Shown piece after piece: positions 6,823 to 7,619 of a DNA stretch of 7,619 nucleotides. The notes under the pieces were generated by a model. That model ran no database searches, had not been told where the DNA came from, and saw nothing but the letters and a program-made list of their open reading frames with translations. Position 1 is the stretch's first letter; each line of letters begins with the position of its first letter. The stretch spans positions 1 through 7,619 of the forward strand of contig JAJYPG010000051.1 in NCBI GenBank assembly GCA_021795535.1, read 5' to 3'. Position numbers and translations under genes: made by a program. This DNA comes from Planctomycetota bacterium (GTDB taxonomy: Bacteria; Planctomycetota; Phycisphaerae; WQYP01).

Positions 6823-7619
6823 ATGGGCGATTATTTTTGCGTCACAGTCCAATGGGTAACCGATCGATACCACGGCGTTCAGGCCGATGGAGAAACTCCC
6901 GAGTGGCCTCCATCCCCTTTCCGTTTATTCCAGACCCTTACGGCGAGCGGCTTGCGCACGGGATCGAAACACGATGTTTCAGTCACGTTGCAGTGGTTCG
7001 AAAAACATCCCACGCCACAGATAATCGCCGCTAACACCGAGAGCGGGGTCGCGCGGAACCACTTTGTCCCAGATAACGATAACTCACTTTTACATCGGCG
7101 AAGTTCAGTTCGAAAATTTCGCCCATCGATCTTCGCCGGGGAGTCCCCGCCCCAGATGTCAGTGCATTACCTCTGGGATGTTCAAATCAATGACACGGTG
7201 CCGTTCAAGGAACTTACTAATTTAGTAAATTGCATCGGTTATTTTGGATGGGCGGTCGATTTCGCGTTTGCAAGAACCTCATTTGCCACATCTGCGGATG
7301 TCGATAAAATTATGGGTATTCGATGGATTCCACGCCCGGAGGTTCTACCGAATGCTGATGCCCTTCGTGTGCCTAAGATAGGTTCTCTCGGCGATTTGCA
7401 GTATGCCTATTCGAAAAATGTATGCCGCACTATGGATTTTGCCCAAAGACGCGGCACGATCTGCCCAAAAATATTTGATCGCGTGGTTTACACTGATTCC
7501 AAGCGGTCAATCGGACGCCCCTACCAATTATTTGCCCTCCGCAGCACCAGCAGTGAATTCTCACGCGAGCCGCAGGCCAAACTTATGCACGTCGCCGGAA
7601 TGGTCCGCCACGCCGCTAT
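6823..7619 (+). CDS. csb2: Csb2 (GSU0054-like), Cas5-Cas6 fusion, 3' end outside the window
   Basis: ATG at 6823 opens a frame with no stop through 7619, giving 265 full codons; the rest lies outside. GSU0054-like proteins run to roughly 450-550 residues, so about half is visible. They combine a Cas5-like part, which binds the crRNA 5' handle, with a Cas6-like part that cuts pre-crRNA. The telling motif is EWPPSPFRLFQTLTA at 27-41, the hallmark 'WPPSP.R' of the family near the N-terminus. The stretch RPYQLFALRS, near 230-240, followed by LMHVAGMVRHAA at the edge, fits the transition towards the second half. The Cas6 catalytic residues cannot be judged here. GAGGG at 6812-6816 is six bases before the ATG, and the gap to csb1 is 2 bases. 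The frame is not closed by a stop inside the window, so it is easily missed in an ORF list. Confidence 0.9.
   Translation, partial: MGDYFCVTVQWVTDRYHGVQADGETPEWPPSPFRLFQTLTASGLRTGSKHDVSVTLQWFEKHPTPQIIAANTESGVARNHFVPDNDNSLLHRRSSVRKFRPSIFAGESPPQMSVHYLWDVQINDTVPFKELTNLVNCIGYFGWAVDFAFARTSFATSADVDKIMGIRWIPRPEVLPNADALRVPKIGSLGDLQYAYSKNVCRTMDFAQRRGTICPKIFDRVVYTDSKRSIGRPYQLFALRSTSSEFSREPQAKLMHVAGMVRHAA

Noticed and set aside
1..7619. CRISPR repeat-spacer array, tRNA or rRNA gene, insertion sequence
   Set aside because: No regularly spaced direct repeats, cloverleaf, transposase or terminal inverted repeats were found in reading either strand.

Overview
The right three quarters of the window hold the front of a CRISPR-Cas effector operon on the + strand, of the Geobacter GSU0051-GSU0054 kind (subtype I-U, now placed with I-G; older name Dpsyc). 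The order is cas3 (helicase followed by a C-terminal HD nuclease), csb3 (GSU0052-like), csb1 (GSU0053-like, Cas7 family) and csb2 (GSU0054-like, Cas5-Cas6 fusion). The csb2 gene runs off the right edge. The genes are packed tightly: an 8-base overlap at cas3/csb3, an ATGA overlap at csb3/csb1 and a 2-base gap at csb1/csb2. Each downstream gene has its own Shine-Dalgarno sequence, so this looks like one translationally coupled transcript. No cas1, cas2, cas4 or repeat-spacer array lies in the window. If they belong to this locus they should lie beyond 7619.

The left part is chromosomal and reads the other way. hpnH (1832-663, minus) encodes the radical SAM enzyme of C35 hopanoid synthesis. It is followed after 37 bases by a small gene of unknown function (625-203, minus) that may share its transcript. 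At the far left an open + strand frame enters from outside and stops at 202, directly against the stop of the small minus-strand gene; it is probably the end of a gene cut by the window edge.

The 326-base divergent gap between hpnH and cas3 (1833-2158) holds a candidate promoter for each direction. It also holds a 33-base imperfect hairpin in the presumed cas3 leader, ending 17 bases before the start codon. Nothing else recognisable is in the gap.

The organism is a moderately GC-rich, hopanoid-producing bacterium. The pairing of HpnH with the small companion protein suggests to me a Planctomycetes/Verrucomicrobia-type or deltaproteobacterial-type genome, but this is weak inference.

How the parts should work together: Csb1 would form the backbone along the crRNA, Csb2 would cap the 5' handle and process the crRNA, and Csb3 would fill the Cas8-like position. 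Cas3 would be recruited to unwind and degrade target DNA. This is a known but little-studied variant rather than a wholly new system. The points worth a second look are the small Csb3 in place of a large Cas8/Csx17, the absence of a separate Cas11 gene, and the leader hairpin.
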